The notes under the pieces: model-generated
Database searches by the model: none
Told to the model about the DNA's origin: nothing
Seen by the model: only the letters and a program-made list of their open reading frames with translations
Program-made: the position numbers and the translations under genes
DNA from: Alkalicoccobacillus porphyridii
Lineage (GTDB): Bacteria; Bacillota; Bacilli; Bacillales; Bacillaceae_D
NCBI RefSeq assembly: GCF_007293315.1
Contig: NZ_VLXZ01000001.1
Coordinates: 62,001 to 126,000 of the forward strand
DNA length: 64,000 nt
Direction of reading: 5' to 3'
Shown: positions 1-10,909 of the stretch, piece by piece
Position numbering within the stretch: position 1 is the stretch's first letter
Layout: each line of letters begins with the position of its first letter

Positions 1-249
1 GATGTTTGTGTGCTTATAGAAAATGAAAGCAAAGTGCCAAAACCTGCTCATATTGGTGAATTGTCGGGTGGGACATATGCAGTCTTCTTACTTGACCATA
101 CAAAAGAAGCAGTCAATGAATTTTGGAGCAATGTCTTTTCTCAGATAAAACGAAATAATCTTCTAATAAAAGAACAACCTATTATAGAAAGATATACTCA
201 ACAAATGATTGATAATCATTTGTGTGAGATATTAGTTCCTATTCAGTAA
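1..249 (+). CDS. GyrI-like / AraC effector-binding domain protein, C-terminal part (cut by window edge)
   Basis: The reading frame is open from base 1, so the gene begins outside the window and only about 82 residues are seen. The visible part (DVCVLIENE, then LSGGTYAVFLLDHT, then a Trp-containing helix, then ERY and a final LVPIQ) has the layout of the GyrI-like small-molecule-binding fold. That fold forms the C-terminal half of many AraC-type regulators and also exists as a stand-alone protein. Whether a DNA-binding N-terminus is present cannot be seen. A decayed copy of the same coding segment follows at 527-767. Confidence 0.7.
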   Translation, partial: DVCVLIENESKVPKPAHIGELSGGTYAVFLLDHTKEAVNEFWSNVFSQIKRNNLLIKEQPIIERYTQQMIDNHLCEILVPIQ

Positions 250-335
250 AATGTGATTACGATAGACCTTGTGCATCGTACTAACATCTTGCTTATACTT
301 TTACTTTAAAGTTTCTAGTTTGAAATATATCCTCT

Positions 336-475
336 CATTTAAGCGGACGGGATGGCAGGCCGACTCCTAAGGGAATAAAGGGCAGGGCTGAAATGAACTG
401 GCGTTAGCCAGTTTAGTTCATCGCCCTCCCTAGGAAAGCGTGCCTGCCATCCCGGTAGCGAAGTCAGAGCGACAT
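336..475. repeat. Interspersed repeat R2, intact copy with long inverted repeat
   Basis: A 13-bp perfect inverted repeat (CGGGATGGCAGGC at 348-360, GCCTGCCATCCCG at 442-454) encloses a second small hairpin, AACTGGC-GTTA-GCCAGTT, at about 396-413. Related half-elements occur at 1030-1076, 18243-18285 plus 18556-18655, and about 34509-34533, each touching a copy of the other repeat (R1). It carries no ORF of note and could fold as a cruciform or RNA stem. Its origin is unknown. Confidence 0.75.
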
Positions 476-526
476 ATCATCTCTTTTATCTAAAATAAAG
501 GAGTTAAGCACAAGATCATTCCAGAA

Positions 527-767
527 GATGAATGTCGTTATGATATTTGCATCAAAATCGGCTCATTTTGATGAATTCTTTGATAAAACTTACACGTCTT
601 CTTCCTTGATCATATTAGCGAGGCAGTCGCAGTAAGTAAATATTGTTGCAATATTTTTTCTGAGATAAAACAAAATAATCTTCTAATTAAGAGAACAAGC
701 CATTGAAAGATATACTCCACAATTGTTTGATAAGGATGTATGTGAAATCTTACTATCTATTCAGTAA
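527..767 (+). pseudogene. Decayed duplicate of the GyrI-like domain gene
   Basis: This stretch aligns with bases 1-249 over most of its length. Shared strings include CTCATATTGG/CTCATTTTGA, GTCTTCTTACTTGA/GTCTTCTTCCTTGA, TCAGATAAAACGAAATAATC/TGAGATAAAACAAAATAATC, GAAAGATATACTC and the end CTATTCAGTAAA. It begins with codons reading ECRYDICIKI, matching the family pattern just before where the first copy is cut. Indels and stop codons break the frame, so it cannot make protein. The intact copy and this relic are separated by repeat R2, which suggests an old tandem duplication or a pair of paralogues, one now dead. Confidence 0.8.
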
Positions 768-865
768 ATACAGGACACTTCCAAGATTGTTATTAAATGA
801 ACAACCTGGCAGACCCATTTTGTCTTTTATCTTTTTAGTAGAAAACTTATTCAAAATATTGACAC

Positions 866-1029
866 TCATTTAAGCGTAAGGGGAACCCGTAGACTCCTGC
901 GGAACAGAACGAGTCTGAAGACATTGAAGTGGTGGTTTTCCACTTCGAGGGCTGAGGCCGTTCCCGCGGAAAGCGTAGGGTTCCCCTGTAGCGGCGCCAT
1001 TCAGCTCATTCTTACATGACTTTTTCAGC
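866..1029 (+). repeat. Interspersed repeat R1, copy A (left end truncated)
   Basis: It contains the R1 core: GTAGACTCCTGCGGAACAGA, then a TGAAGAC block, CACTTCGAGGGCTGAGGCCG, TTCCCGCGGAAAGCGTAGGG and TAGCGGCGCC, ending in CATGACTTTTTCAG. Copies B (18286-18555), C (34534-34761) and D (56252-56478) share this core. Copy A lacks the left inverted terminus seen in C and D, and its right end runs directly into the right half of R2 (1030-1076). Confidence 0.8.
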
Positions 1030-1076
1030 GCCCGCCCACGGAAAACGTGCTGCCAATTCCGGGAGCGAAGATTAAG
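1030..1076. repeat. Right half of repeat R2 following R1 copy A
   Basis: GCCCGCCCACGGAAAACGTG and the following CCGGGAGCGAAG match the right arm of the intact R2 at 422-462. The matching left arm is missing, so this looks like an R2 copy interrupted or replaced by R1. Confidence 0.55.
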
Positions 1077-1110
1077 CTCCAACTTAGATTGCCCCTATAA
1101 ATTAGATTTT

Positions 1111-1139
1111 AAAAAAGAGACGCACTGGGCGTCTCTTTT
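1111..1139 (-). terminator. Intrinsic terminator downstream of mdh
   Basis: The stem AAGAGACGC / GCGTCTCTT is flanked by an A-run on the plus strand, which is a U-run for the minus-strand mdh transcript ending at 1148. Confidence 0.85.
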
Positions 1140-1147
1140 GTTTGTAA

Positions 1148-2092
1148 TTATTCTTTTGGCAAAGCATCCATGACATTTCGAACGGAATCAACGGATTTGT
1201 CTAGCTGACTTTTTTCGTCTTCTGTCAGGTCTAGCTCAATGATTTTCTCAATGCCGTCGCCACCAAGAATGGTCGGTACACCAAGGTAGAGATCATTGTA
1301 TCCATATTCGCCTTCAAGATAAGCGATTGTTGGAAGGACGCGCTTCTTATCCTTAAGAATGGCCTCAACCATTTGAGTTAACGATGCTGCAGGGGCATAG
1401 TAGGCACTGCCGTTCCCAAGTAATCCTACAATTTCGCCACCGCCTTTGCGGGTCCGCTCAACAATTTCGCCAATTCTATCTTCGGAAATCAAGCTACTAA
1501 GTGGAACTCCACCTGCTGCTGAATACCGAATAAGTGGTACCATATCATCTCCATGACCGCCAAGAACAAAACCAGTAATATCTTCAACTGATATGTTAAG
1601 CTCTTCAGCAATAAAGGAACGGAACCTTGCCGTATCAAGCACTCCAGATTGACCAATGACACGGTTTTTCGGGAATCCAGATTCCTTGTAAACCGTATAT
1701 GTCATAGCATCTGCTGGATTTGTTAATACGATGATATAACAATTTGGAGAGTGTTTCACAACTTCTTTTGTCACAGATTTCATGATACCGGCATTGGTAC
1801 TAACCAAATCATCTCGGCTCATTCCAGGCTTACGTGCAATACCTGCTGTAATCACCACGACATCAGAATCCTTGGTATCTTCATAGCTTGATGTGCCAAT
1901 AATCTTTGAATCTGTGCCTTGAACGGGTGTTGCTTCAAACATATCTAACGCTTTCCCTTTTGTTGGTCCTTCCATGTCAGGAATATCAACAAGAACAACG
2001 TCACCTAGCTCTTTTTGTGCGACCATTAATGCGGTTGTTGCTCCAGTGAATCCTCCACCAACTACTGAGATTTTTCTGCGTTTTATAGCCAT
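1148..2092 (-). CDS. mdh: Malate dehydrogenase (NAD, LDH-like)
   Basis: Oxidises malate to oxaloacetate in the TCA cycle, in the cytoplasm. The 314 residues have the LDH-like MDH layout: nucleotide-binding GGGFTG at residues 12-17, Asp36 at the end of beta2 for NAD binding, the substrate loop RKPGMSR (Arg87 and Arg93) whose arginine favours malate over lactate, DTARFR near 153-158 and catalytic His180 in GGHGDDM. The ATG is preceded by GAAGGAGTGG. It is the last gene of a citZ-icd-mdh cluster on the minus strand, as in B. subtilis, and ends at a clear terminator. Confidence 0.97.
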   Translation of the reverse strand: MAIKRRKISVVGGGFTGATTALMVAQKELGDVVLVDIPDMEGPTKGKALDMFEATPVQGTDSKIIGTSSYEDTKDSDVVVITAGIARKPGMSRDDLVSTNAGIMKSVTKEVVKHSPNCYIIVLTNPADAMTYTVYKESGFPKNRVIGQSGVLDTARFRSFIAEELNISVEDITGFVLGGHGDDMVPLIRYSAAGGVPLSSLISEDRIGEIVERTRKGGGEIVGLLGNGSAYYAPAASLTQMVEAILKDKKRVLPTIAYLEGEYGYNDLYLGVPTILGGDGIEKIIELDLTEDEKSQLDKSVDSVRNVMDALPKE

Positions 2093-2134
2093 TTGACGTC
2101 CACTCCTTCAATCAATATCATCGATCATTATGAA

Positions 2135-3406
2135 TTATGAAAGGTTTTTAATTAATTCATCAGCGAATCCTGAGCAAGAAACCTCAGTAGCGCCATCCAT
2201 CAAACGAGCGAAGTCATAGGTTACTACCTTACTTCCAATCGTTTTGTCCATAGAATTCATAATCAGGTCAGCTGCTTCATTCCAGTTAAGGTGACGAAGT
2301 AAAAGCTCTCCAGATAATAGAACAGAAGATGGATTCACCTTATCAAGTCCTGCATATTTAGGTGCAGTACCATGAGTTGCTTCAAAAATAGCATGTCCTG
2401 TGTCGTAGTTAATGTTGGCTCCAGGAGCAATACCAATTCCACCAACCTGTGCAGCTAAAGCATCAGAAATGTAATCACCGTTTAGGTTCATTGTTGCAAC
2501 AACATCAAACTCTTTTGGACGTGTAAGAATTTGTTGTAGGAAGATATCAGCAATTGAGTCTTTTACAACAATTTTGCCAGCAGCTTCTGCCTCAGATTGT
2601 GCTTTATCAGCAGCTTCTCTACCATCAGCTTCAACAATCTTGTCATATTGAGCCCATGTGAATACTTTATCGCCATACTCACGCTCAGCAAGCTCGTAAC
2701 CCCAAGCTTTAAATGCACCTTCAGTATATTTCATGATATTACCTTTATGAACAAGTGTTACGCTCTTACGACCTTCGGTTAGAGCATATTCAATAGCTGA
2801 GCGCACAAGACGCTCTGTACCCTCTTTTGAAACTGGCTTAATACCAATTCCAGATGTTTCAGGGAAACGGATTTTCTTTGCTCCCATTTCGTTTTTCAAG
2901 AATTCAACAAGCTTCTTCACTTCATCAGAACCTTCTTGATACTCGATTCCAGCATAGATATCTTCTGAGTTCTCACGGAAGATAACCATGTCTACCTCTT
3001 CAGGACGTTTTACTGGTGATGGAACACCATCAAAGTAACGAACTGGACGAAGGCATGTATATAGGTCAAGTTCTTGGCGAAGAGCAACGTTTAATGAGCG
3101 AATGCCGCCACCAACTGGAGTCGTTAATGGTCCTTTAATTGCGATTAAGTATTCACGAACCGCATCAAGAGTTTCTTCAGGTAACCAGCTTCCAGTTTCA
3201 TTATAAGCTTTTTCCCCTGCAAGAATTTCTTTCCATACAATTTTCTTTTCGCCATTGTATGCTTTTTCTACTGCAGCATCTAATACACGAGAAGCAGCTG
3301 CCCAGATATCTGGACCAATACCGTCTCCTTCGATATAAGGAATAATTGGTTCGTTAGGTACATCCAACACACCGTTGTTTACTTTAATGATTTCTCCATT
3401 AGCCAT
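2135..3406 (-). CDS. icd: Isocitrate dehydrogenase (NADP)
   Basis: Oxidatively decarboxylates isocitrate to 2-oxoglutarate. The protein is 423 residues and nearly colinear with B. subtilis Icd, with IEGDGIGPD near the N-terminus, the substrate-binding segment [28 protein letters not shown], and [12 protein letters not shown] for metal and isocitrate. An upstream in-frame TTG would add three residues, but the ATG at 3406 (MANGEI) is preferred. It has GGGAGGTT at a normal distance and matches the family start. It lies between citZ and mdh in the TCA operon. Confidence 0.96.
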   Translation of the reverse strand: MANGEIIKVNNGVLDVPNEPIIPYIEGDGIGPDIWAAASRVLDAAVEKAYNGEKKIVWKEILAGEKAYNETGSWLPEETLDAVREYLIAIKGPLTTPVGGGIRSLNVALRQELDLYTCLRPVRYFDGVPSPVKRPEEVDMVIFRENSEDIYAGIEYQEGSDEVKKLVEFLKNEMGAKKIRFPETSGIGIKPVSKEGTERLVRSAIEYALTEGRKSVTLVHKGNIMKYTEGAFKAWGYELAEREYGDKVFTWAQYDKIVEADGREAADKAQSEAEAAGKIVVKDSIADIFLQQILTRPKEFDVVATMNLNGDYISDALAAQVGGIGIAPGANINYDTGHAIFEATHGTAPKYAGLDKVNPSSVLLSGELLLRHLNWNEAADLIMNSMDKTIGSKVVTYDFARLMDGATEVSCSGFADELIKNLS

Positions 3407-3504
3407 CTTTCTCAACCTCCCAAAAATATTTAGCCCAATCTGAATGATCGGCGATTTTTTTTAAATATATGTACTAGGAGGAAACTCCTCCTGTCATACC
3501 TGAA

Positions 3505-4620
3505 TTAGCGTTGTTCTACTGCAACGTATTCTTGCTTTCCTGGTCCTACATACTCAGCTCTTGGACGAATAAGGCGATTATTTGCATATTGCTCAAGAAT
3601 ATGAGCAGTCCAGCCTGACGTTCTACTGATTGCAAAAATTGGCGTAAATAAATCATGCTCAATTCCTAAGCTGTGATATACACTTGCTGAATAAAAGTCT
3701 ACATTTGGAAGTAGTCCTTTTTCTTGTTTTACAAGCTCTTCCACACGGAGTGAGATCTCATACCACTTTGTTTCACCTGTTGTGCTTGTTAGCTGTTTAG
3801 ACATATCACGCAAGAACTTCGCACGCGGGTCTCCATTTTTGTAGACACGATGTCCAAAGCCCATAATCTTTTCTTTTTTCTCAAAGGCATTTTTAATATA
3901 AGATTCTACGTGATCTACATCACCAATTTCAGAAAGCATCTTCATAACAGCCTCATTCGCTCCACCATGAAGTGGCCCCTTTAGAGCACCTATTGCCGCT
4001 GTCATTCCAGAATAAACATCGGATAACGTGGCCACACATACTCTAGCGGTAAAGGTAGAAGCATTTAACTCATGATCAGCATGAAGGACAAGCGCTTTAT
4101 TAAATGCTGTTACTTCTAGATCCTCAGGAAGCTCACCTTTCAGCATGTATAAGAAGTTCGCAGCAAAGCTTAACTCTTTGTTTGGTTTCACTGGCTCTTG
4201 GCCTTGGCGAATTCTCGAAAACGCTGTCACAATGGTTGGTATCTGTGCCTGGATTTTTAATGCTTTTAGACGGTTAGCTTCTTCATCCATCTTATCAGCG
4301 TCTTCATCAAATAATCCTAGCGTGGAAATTGCTGTCCGAAGAACACCCATTGGATGAACTTTATCAAGAGGAAGTGACTTAAGCTGATCAATCACTTGCT
4401 GTGGTACTTCAGCATAAGACATAAGCTCGTTGGAGAAATCGGTTAATTGACTTTTGTTCGGTAGCTTGCCATTCCAAAGAATGTATACAACTTCTTCAAA
4501 ACTAGCATGTTTAGTCAAATCATTAATGTCATAGCCTTGATACGTTAATACGTCATCAATTATTGAGCTAACACTGGAAGTTGTCGCAACAATTCCTTCT
4601 AAACCTTTCGTACTGGTCAT
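3505..4620 (-). CDS. citZ: Citrate synthase
   Basis: Condenses acetyl-CoA with oxaloacetate to enter the TCA cycle. The 371 residues are typical of the short Gram-positive type II enzyme. Catalytic residues are visible: His in GPLHGGANEAV, His in GFGHRVYKNGDPRA and Asp in LPNVDFYSA. The ATG follows AAAGGAGAG. It is first in citZ-icd-mdh. I looked for a CcpA operator upstream (4621-4790) and saw no convincing one. Confidence 0.96.
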   Translation of the reverse strand: MTSTKGLEGIVATTSSVSSIIDDVLTYQGYDINDLTKHASFEEVVYILWNGKLPNKSQLTDFSNELMSYAEVPQQVIDQLKSLPLDKVHPMGVLRTAISTLGLFDEDADKMDEEANRLKALKIQAQIPTIVTAFSRIRQGQEPVKPNKELSFAANFLYMLKGELPEDLEVTAFNKALVLHADHELNASTFTARVCVATLSDVYSGMTAAIGALKGPLHGGANEAVMKMLSEIGDVDHVESYIKNAFEKKEKIMGFGHRVYKNGDPRAKFLRDMSKQLTSTTGETKWYEISLRVEELVKQEKGLLPNVDFYSASVYHSLGIEHDLFTPIFAISRTSGWTAHILEQYANNRLIRPRAEYVGPGKQEYVAVEQR

Positions 4621-4791
4621 GCAAATCTCTCCTTTACATTAAAAACTTAAATCAGTTAAGTATTTTCCTTAATACCCTTTTATAAGCAAATCATTACTAA
4701 TTTGAAAGCCACTACCTGTATTAACATGAATTTAAATTGGGTTTTATTCATTAAAGCGCCATCATTTTCTTATGAAAGGAAAAGGTATGGT

Positions 4792-5268
4792 TTAGCCTCC
4801 TCCTAAGTTCATAAAAAAAGAAAAAGCCTTCATTGTCAAATAAGCAACACCTGCGCCGATCAACGGTCCGACAGCAACTCCATTAAACAGAGCAACAGCC
4901 ATGATTGTTCCAATCACTAATGCAACTGTAATATGAGGATCATTTTGGAGTAAATCAACGCCACTAGCAGCAACTAATGCCACTAATACCCCAGCTCCAA
5001 GTGCAATCCAGGCGTACGAAGATTTGGCAGCTTCAGCAAGGTGTCTAAATCCAATGTCTCCTGTTACAATCGGTGTTAAAACCGCAATGGTAATAACAGT
5101 GACTCCAATATTTAAACCCTTCTGCTGAAAAAAGGGAAACAATTTGTCTCCAAGTCCTGTCCATTTGACAATAAGCAAAAATAAAACGGCCACCATAAGC
5201 GATTGGTTTCTCGCTACGACCGCAATCCCCAATAAAATCAACATAAATAAGGTGGCATGAGAAATCAA
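4792..5268 (-). CDS. ytwI: DUF441 / UPF0756 membrane protein YtwI
   Basis: A hydrophobic protein of 158 residues with about four to five membrane segments and many small residues (for example GVLVALVAASGVDLL and GAGVAYLTMKAF). Its position between citZ and fxsA/pyk matches ytwI of B. subtilis. The molecular function is not established. A second ORF overlapping its start in another frame is a shadow. Confidence 0.85.
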   Translation of the reverse strand: MISHATLFMLILLGIAVVARNQSLMVAVLFLLIVKWTGLGDKLFPFFQQKGLNIGVTVITIAVLTPIVTGDIGFRHLAEAAKSSYAWIALGAGVLVALVAASGVDLLQNDPHITVALVIGTIMAVALFNGVAVGPLIGAGVAYLTMKAFSFFMNLGGG

Positions 5269-5401
5269 ATACAGACCCCAACTTTCCTCTTAGCAATTCA
5301 TAAATATCATATCATAGTTTAATTCTTTCTGCTATATCTGTCGATTCTACTCATATTCCTGCATGTAAATGTAAAGATTTTATACTTTTTTTGCCCTCAG
5401 A

Positions 5402-5797
5402 CTATCTCCTTGAAACAACTACAAACTGTCCTTTCTTAAATAAATGGTGCATCCACTTAATAACAAGTGCCTTCACAATGGTTCGTGTAAAGGGGACAAA
5501 TAATACAAAGCCAAAAAGGTCTGTCAAAAACCCAGGTAGTAATAATAGGATGCCACCAATAAAAATACAAATTCCATCTAATACAACGCCTGTTGGTGGC
5601 TCCCCTTTGCTCAATTGAAGTCGAAATAGACGAATAGCATTTAACCCTTCCTTACGGGCAAGAATTAAACCAATCGCGCTGGTGGCAAGCATCAGGAATA
5701 ACGTAGCCCAAATACCAATCAGTTGAATGATCAAATAGAATAAAGCTATTTCAATAGCAGGTACCACAACTGCTAATGCAATCATTATTTTTTTCAT
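5402..5797 (-). CDS. fxsA: FxsA family cytoplasmic membrane protein
   Basis: 131 residues with an N-terminal pair of membrane helices, the loop LARKEGLNAI, then IGGILLLLPGFLTDLFG, which is characteristic of FxsA. The E. coli homologue influences exclusion of phage T7 by the F plasmid; the role in Bacillaceae is unclear. Two ATGs lie close together. The second (5797, MKKIMIAL) is chosen because AAAGGAG sits 7 bases before it, while the first is only one base from the ribosome site. It precedes pyk's terminator in the minus-strand series. Confidence 0.88.
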   Translation of the reverse strand: MKKIMIALAVVVPAIEIALFYLIIQLIGIWATLFLMLATSAIGLILARKEGLNAIRLFRLQLSKGEPPTGVVLDGICIFIGGILLLLPGFLTDLFGFVLFVPFTRTIVKALVIKWMHHLFKKGQFVVVSRR

Positions 5798-5826
5798 AAG
5801 CATACTCCTTTACTAAAAGTGGAGAT

Positions 5827-5861
5827 AAAAAAAACTGGAGAAGGATCAATTCCCTCTCCAA
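5827..5861 (-). terminator. Intrinsic terminator of pfkA-pyk
   Basis: Hairpin TGGAGAGGG / CCTTCTCCA followed on the minus strand by an eight-U run. It lies just past the pyk stop at 5867. Confidence 0.88.
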
Positions 5862-5866
5862 TTCCA

Positions 5867-7621
5867 TTATAGTACACTTGCGTGACCTCTGTAAATGTCA
5901 CCGCGTGCGCTGTCTACTGTTACTTCTTCACCATCTACAAACAGCTCTAGGGCTGCTTCCACACCAACAATCACAGGTGTTGATAGATTCAATCCTACAA
6001 CAGCTGCGTGAGAGGTTAATCCGCCCTCTTCAGTAATAACAGCTGCAGCCTTTTCAAAAGCAGGAATCATGTCTTTATCTGTGCTATACGTAATAAGCAC
6101 AGCACCTTCTACCATTTTTTGATTCGCTTCCTCTGCATTTCTAGCAACAACTACCTTACCTGATGCAGAACGACGACCAATACCTTGACCTTTAGCTACA
6201 ACTTCTCCAATGATATGAACCTTCATTAAGTTTGTTGTTCCTGGTTCACCGATCGGAACACCAGCAGAGATTACAACTAAATCCCCTTGATTAATAAGAC
6301 CAGATTGTCTAGCAGTCTCTACAGTAGAATCAAGCATCTCATCTGTAGTGCCGGCTCTTGAGCCTAATAAAGGATAAACACCCCACACAAGGTTAAGCTT
6401 ACGATACTCTCGCTCGTTACCCGTTACTGCCAAAATTGGTGCCTTTGGACGGAACTTGGATGCAATTCGTGCTGTATAGCCACTTTCTGTTGCAGTTAAG
6501 ATGGCTGCTGCATTTAACGTTTCAGAAGTGTACACAACGGATTGACCCACTGCGCTAGTAATGCTAACTTTTGCTTCTTTTGATTTGTTACGTAGAAGGG
6601 CTTCGTAATTTAGCGCTTGTTCAGTGCGAGTAGCAATGTTATGCATCGTCTGTACAGCTTCTACAGGATAGTCTCCAGCTGCTGTTTCACCGGAAAGCAT
6701 AATAGCATCCGTTCCATCAAAAATGGCGTTTGCTACGTCACTGGCTTCCGCACGAGTTGGACGAGGATTACGCTGCATGGAATCAAGCATTTGTGTCGCT
6801 GTAATAACAGGCTTGGCCACAGCATTACATTTTTTAATTAGCATCTTTTGAACTAAAGGCACTTCTTCAGCCGGAATTTCTACACCTAAGTCACCACGAG
6901 CAACCATTAATCCGTCTGAAACTTCAAGAATCTCGTCAATGTTATCAACGCCTTCTTGGTTTTCAATCTTAGGGATAATGCCGATAGACTGAGCATCATT
7001 TCTCTCTAAAAGCTCTCTGATTTCCAAAACATCAGACGCACGACGTACAAATGAAGCCGCAATAAAATCGACATTTTGTTCGATACCAAAGCGAATGTCT
7101 GCCGCATCCTTATCCGTAATTCCTGGTAGATCAACGCTGACGTTAGGTACATTACAGCCTTTTTTGTTCTTTAATAAGCCATTGTTCATAACAGTAGTTT
7201 TAATTTCGTCACGTCCTACTTCTGTTACCTTTAGACCAATCAGGCCGTCATCCAGAAGAATAACCGAACCAGGTTCTACATCATTAACAAGACCAGAATA
7301 CGTAATGGAGATTCTCTCGCTGTTCCCAACTACTTCATTCATTGAGACAATAAGTTCTTGTCCAGCCTTTAATTCCACTGATCCGCCTTCAAGCGTTTGT
7401 GTGCGAATTTCAGGACCTTTAGTATCTAATAGAATAGCAACCGTTTTGCCTGTTAACTTGGAAGCTTCTCGAATGTTCTCGATCCTAGCACCGTGCTCTT
7501 CAAAATCACCATGTGAAAAGTTTAATCTTGCTACATTCATTCCTGCTTCAATTAATTTTACCAACTTGTCAACCGTTTCACTGGCTGGTCCAATTGTACA
7601 TACGATCTTCGTTTTACGCAT
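5867..7621 (-). CDS. pyk: Pyruvate kinase with C-terminal PEP-utiliser-like domain
   Basis: Converts phosphoenolpyruvate and ADP to pyruvate and ATP. The 584 residues comprise the usual catalytic barrel ([15 protein letters not shown] start, [39 protein letters not shown]) and the regulatory domain. They also carry the extra C-terminal module of about 110 residues ([23 protein letters not shown]) resembling the PEP-utilising mobile domain, as in Geobacillus and Bacillus enzymes. The start follows AGGAGGAATTT. It is downstream of pfkA with a 46-base gap, so the two are probably co-transcribed. Confidence 0.97.
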   Translation of the reverse strand: MRKTKIVCTIGPASETVDKLVKLIEAGMNVARLNFSHGDFEEHGARIENIREASKLTGKTVAILLDTKGPEIRTQTLEGGSVELKAGQELIVSMNEVVGNSERISITYSGLVNDVEPGSVILLDDGLIGLKVTEVGRDEIKTTVMNNGLLKNKKGCNVPNVSVDLPGITDKDAADIRFGIEQNVDFIAASFVRRASDVLEIRELLERNDAQSIGIIPKIENQEGVDNIDEILEVSDGLMVARGDLGVEIPAEEVPLVQKMLIKKCNAVAKPVITATQMLDSMQRNPRPTRAEASDVANAIFDGTDAIMLSGETAAGDYPVEAVQTMHNIATRTEQALNYEALLRNKSKEAKVSITSAVGQSVVYTSETLNAAAILTATESGYTARIASKFRPKAPILAVTGNEREYRKLNLVWGVYPLLGSRAGTTDEMLDSTVETARQSGLINQGDLVVISAGVPIGEPGTTNLMKVHIIGEVVAKGQGIGRRSASGKVVVARNAEEANQKMVEGAVLITYSTDKDMIPAFEKAAAVITEEGGLTSHAAVVGLNLSTPVIVGVEAALELFVDGEEVTVDSARGDIYRGHASVL

Positions 7622-7667
7622 AAATTCCTCCTGAGTATAGTACTTACTGTTTGTTGTATGCTTGCCT

Positions 7668-8645
<978 letters not shown>

Positions 8646-8740
8646 TCAGCCGTAAACTAAATTGTCTTGTCTACTCTATTTTATCATGCTCTCAAATAAA
8701 AAAAATACCATGTTCATGCAAAGAATACAAACATTCAATG

Positions 8741-8780
8741 AAAAAAGAAGCACTCTATTGAATGAGAGCGCTTCTTTTTT
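8741..8780 (-). terminator. Intrinsic terminator of accD-accA
   Basis: A long hairpin with stem AAAAAAGAAG / CTTCTTTTTT, internally extended by GCGCTCTCATT against the opposite arm, immediately after the accA stop. It may act in both directions. Confidence 0.85.
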
Positions 8781-8787
8781 GATCTAT

Positions 8788-9750
8788 TTACAAATCTGCA
8801 ATGGAATTCTGTCCCATTTGCTTATATTTGTCATATCTCTTTATTAATAGCTCTTCTATAGATAGATGATTTAGCTCAGATAATGAGCGCTCAATCACTG
8901 TTTGAATATGCTGGGCCTGAGTCTCCACATCCATATGCGCGCCGCCCTTAGCCTCATAAATAATTTCATCAATAATTTCTAATTTCTTTAGGTCTGGCGC
9001 AGTAATCATCATGGTTTCTGCTGCTCTTTGTGCTTGAGTAGAATCCTTCCATAGTAAAGCCGCCGCTCCCTCTGGAGAGATAACGGAGTAGGTAGAGTTT
9101 TCAAGCATATGAATACGATCTGCAACACCTAGGGCCAAAGCACCGCCACTTCCACCTTCCCCAATGACAATCGAAATAATTGGCACTCTTAGTCCTGCCA
9201 TTTCGAGTAGGTTTCTGGCAATTGCTTCACTCTGCCCGCGTTCCTCAGATTCCTTTCCAGGATCCGCACCTTTTGTATCAATAAAACAAATGATAGGGCG
9301 GTGAAATTTCTCAGCTTGCTTCATTAAACGAAGAGCTTTCCGATATCCTTCTGGACGAGGAGATCCAAAGTTCCTGCGAATGTTTTCTTTTGTATCCTTA
9401 CCACGCTGATGACCAATGATGGTAACGGCTTGGCCATTAAACTTAGCTATGCCTGCCACAATGGCTTCATCATCACTAAATAACCGATCACCATGCATTT
9501 CAATAAAATCTTCAAATAAATAAGAGATATAATCAAGTGTTGTAGGTCTTTTATTATTACGTGCAATCTGCACTCTTTCCCAAGGCTTAAGATTACCATA
9601 TATTTCTCTTTCTAATTCACGAAGGCGTTCTTCCATTCTTTCAATTTCAGCAGAAAGATCAATATCTTTTTCGTGAGCGAACGTTTGAAGCTCTTCTATT
9701 TTGTCTTTTAATTCATTAATAGGTTTTTCAAACACCATTTCATTTCCCAT
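8788..9750 (-). CDS. accA: Acetyl-CoA carboxylase carboxyltransferase subunit alpha
   Basis: With AccD it transfers the carboxyl group from carboxybiotin to acetyl-CoA, giving malonyl-CoA for fatty acid synthesis. 320 residues with the family sequence [13 protein letters not shown], then [30 protein letters not shown] and [16 protein letters not shown]. The start at 9750 ([10 protein letters not shown]) is 13 bases from GGGAG, so the internal ATG (MVFEKP) is possible; the N-terminus is uncertain by four residues. It follows accD by 22 bases in an accD-accA operon. Confidence 0.96.
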   Translation of the reverse strand: MGNEMVFEKPINELKDKIEELQTFAHEKDIDLSAEIERMEERLRELEREIYGNLKPWERVQIARNNKRPTTLDYISYLFEDFIEMHGDRLFSDDEAIVAGIAKFNGQAVTIIGHQRGKDTKENIRRNFGSPRPEGYRKALRLMKQAEKFHRPIICFIDTKGADPGKESEERGQSEAIARNLLEMAGLRVPIISIVIGEGGSGGALALGVADRIHMLENSTYSVISPEGAAALLWKDSTQAQRAAETMMITAPDLKKLEIIDEIIYEAKGGAHMDVETQAQHIQTVIERSLSELNHLSIEELLIKRYDKYKQMGQNSIADL

Positions 9751-9772
9751 TCGATTTCATGGACTCCCTTCT

Positions 9773-10621
9773 TTAAGACGGCGAATGCATATCCAGGATT
9801 TTAGTGAGTGTTTCTTTCATTTCATGCCTAGAAATCACTCGATCCAACTGACCATGTTTTAGCAGGAATTCCGCTGTTTGAAAGTCATCGGGAAGCTCCT
9901 GTCTAGTTGTTTGCTCAATAATTCGTCTACCAGCAAACCCTATTAGTGCACCCGGTTCAGCAAAATTGTAATCCCCCAATGAGGCAAAGCTTGCAGATAC
10001 TCCACCTGTGGTCGGGTGCGTCATTATAGAAATATATAAGCCCCCAGAACGATGAAGCATTTGTAAAGCTGAGCTTGTTTTGGCCATCTGCATCAAACTT
10101 AAAACGCCTTCTTGCATACGCGCTCCACCTGAAGCTGTGAAGAGAAGTAATGGTACTTTTCGTTCAATTGCTTTTTCAATGGCGCGAGTAATTTTCTCAC
10201 CAACCACTGTCCCCATGCTACCCATTCGAAAACGAGAATCCATAATCGCAATCACAACAGGAAAGCTGTTTATCGTTCCTTCACCAGTCACTACTGCTTC
10301 GTTAAGCTTTGTTTTTTTACGATCTGCCAGAAGCTTGTCTTCATAGCCAGGAAAATCAAGTGGGTTTTTACCGATAAGTTCTTTATCGTATTCTTTAAAT
10401 GACTGCTCGTCTAATAGAGCATCAATTCGATCATACGCTGACATCCGATGGTGATGGGAACAAGATGGACATACCTGTAGGTTCTTCTTAAAGTCCTTTG
10501 TGTATAAGATGGTTCCACAGTTTTGACACTTTGTCATCAGCCCTTCAGGTACTTCCTGTTTGGCTCTTTCCGACGGGATGGTTGCATATCGTTTTTTCTT
10601 TGAAAACAAATCCTTAAGCAT
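9773..10621 (-). CDS. accD: Acetyl-CoA carboxylase carboxyltransferase subunit beta
   Basis: Partner of AccA. 282 residues with an N-terminal zinc ribbon of two CxxC pairs (CQNCG and CPSC, residues about 31-56), then a crotonase-like fold with [12 protein letters not shown] and [12 protein letters not shown]. The ATG at 10621 (MLKDLF) is taken rather than an upstream GTG because GAGGTG lies 7 bases before it and the family begins MLKD. It is upstream of accA on the same transcript. Confidence 0.96.
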   Translation of the reverse strand: MLKDLFSKKKRYATIPSERAKQEVPEGLMTKCQNCGTILYTKDFKKNLQVCPSCSHHHRMSAYDRIDALLDEQSFKEYDKELIGKNPLDFPGYEDKLLADRKKTKLNEAVVTGEGTINSFPVVIAIMDSRFRMGSMGTVVGEKITRAIEKAIERKVPLLLFTASGGARMQEGVLSLMQMAKTSSALQMLHRSGGLYISIMTHPTTGGVSASFASLGDYNFAEPGALIGFAGRRIIEQTTRQELPDDFQTAEFLLKHGQLDRVISRHEMKETLTKILDMHSPS

Positions 10622-10849
10622 GCTTTGCACCTCACTAGCACTAAAACTACACCTTCACGGCATAATTAAATGCTGAACATGTAATTATCGTTTTTTAATT
10701 CTACCTTTTAAAATATAACACCCTTTTAAAGTATAAGGATAAATAGATAGGAAGCAAGAGTGTCCTAGCAACTTTCTAAAAAAGTCTAACCTAATATGTT
10801 CATTATATTCGTTGAATAGGTCAAGCATTCCTGCTCAAAAAATAATTAT

Positions 10850-10893
10850 AACACACAATAAGCCGGCGTTATCCCCCGGCTTATTGTGACAAT
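10850..10893 (-). terminator. Intrinsic terminator after the malic enzyme gene
   Basis: Strong stem CACAATAAGCCGG / CCGGCTTATTGTG with an 8-base loop, then a U-rich stretch on the minus strand. It lies 17 bases after the malic enzyme stop. Confidence 0.82.
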
Positions 10894-10909
10894 TTATTTA
10901 CTTAGATGT

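Noticed and set aside
870-1082. 70-codon minus-strand ORF
   Set aside because: It lies inside repeats R1 and R2, whose inverted GC-rich arms create open frames; there is no ribosome site.
3471-3493. Terminator between citZ and icd (AGGAG-GAAA-CTCCT hairpin)
   Set aside because: The stem is only five to six bases and is not followed by a U-run on the minus strand; citZ-icd-mdh is probably one transcript, perhaps with processing here.
4621-4790. CcpA operator upstream of citZ
   Set aside because: Known in B. subtilis, but no stretch here approaches the cre consensus.
8662-8847. 61-codon ORF between pfkA and accA
   Set aside because: It covers the accDA terminator and part of accA on the opposite strand; no ribosome site.
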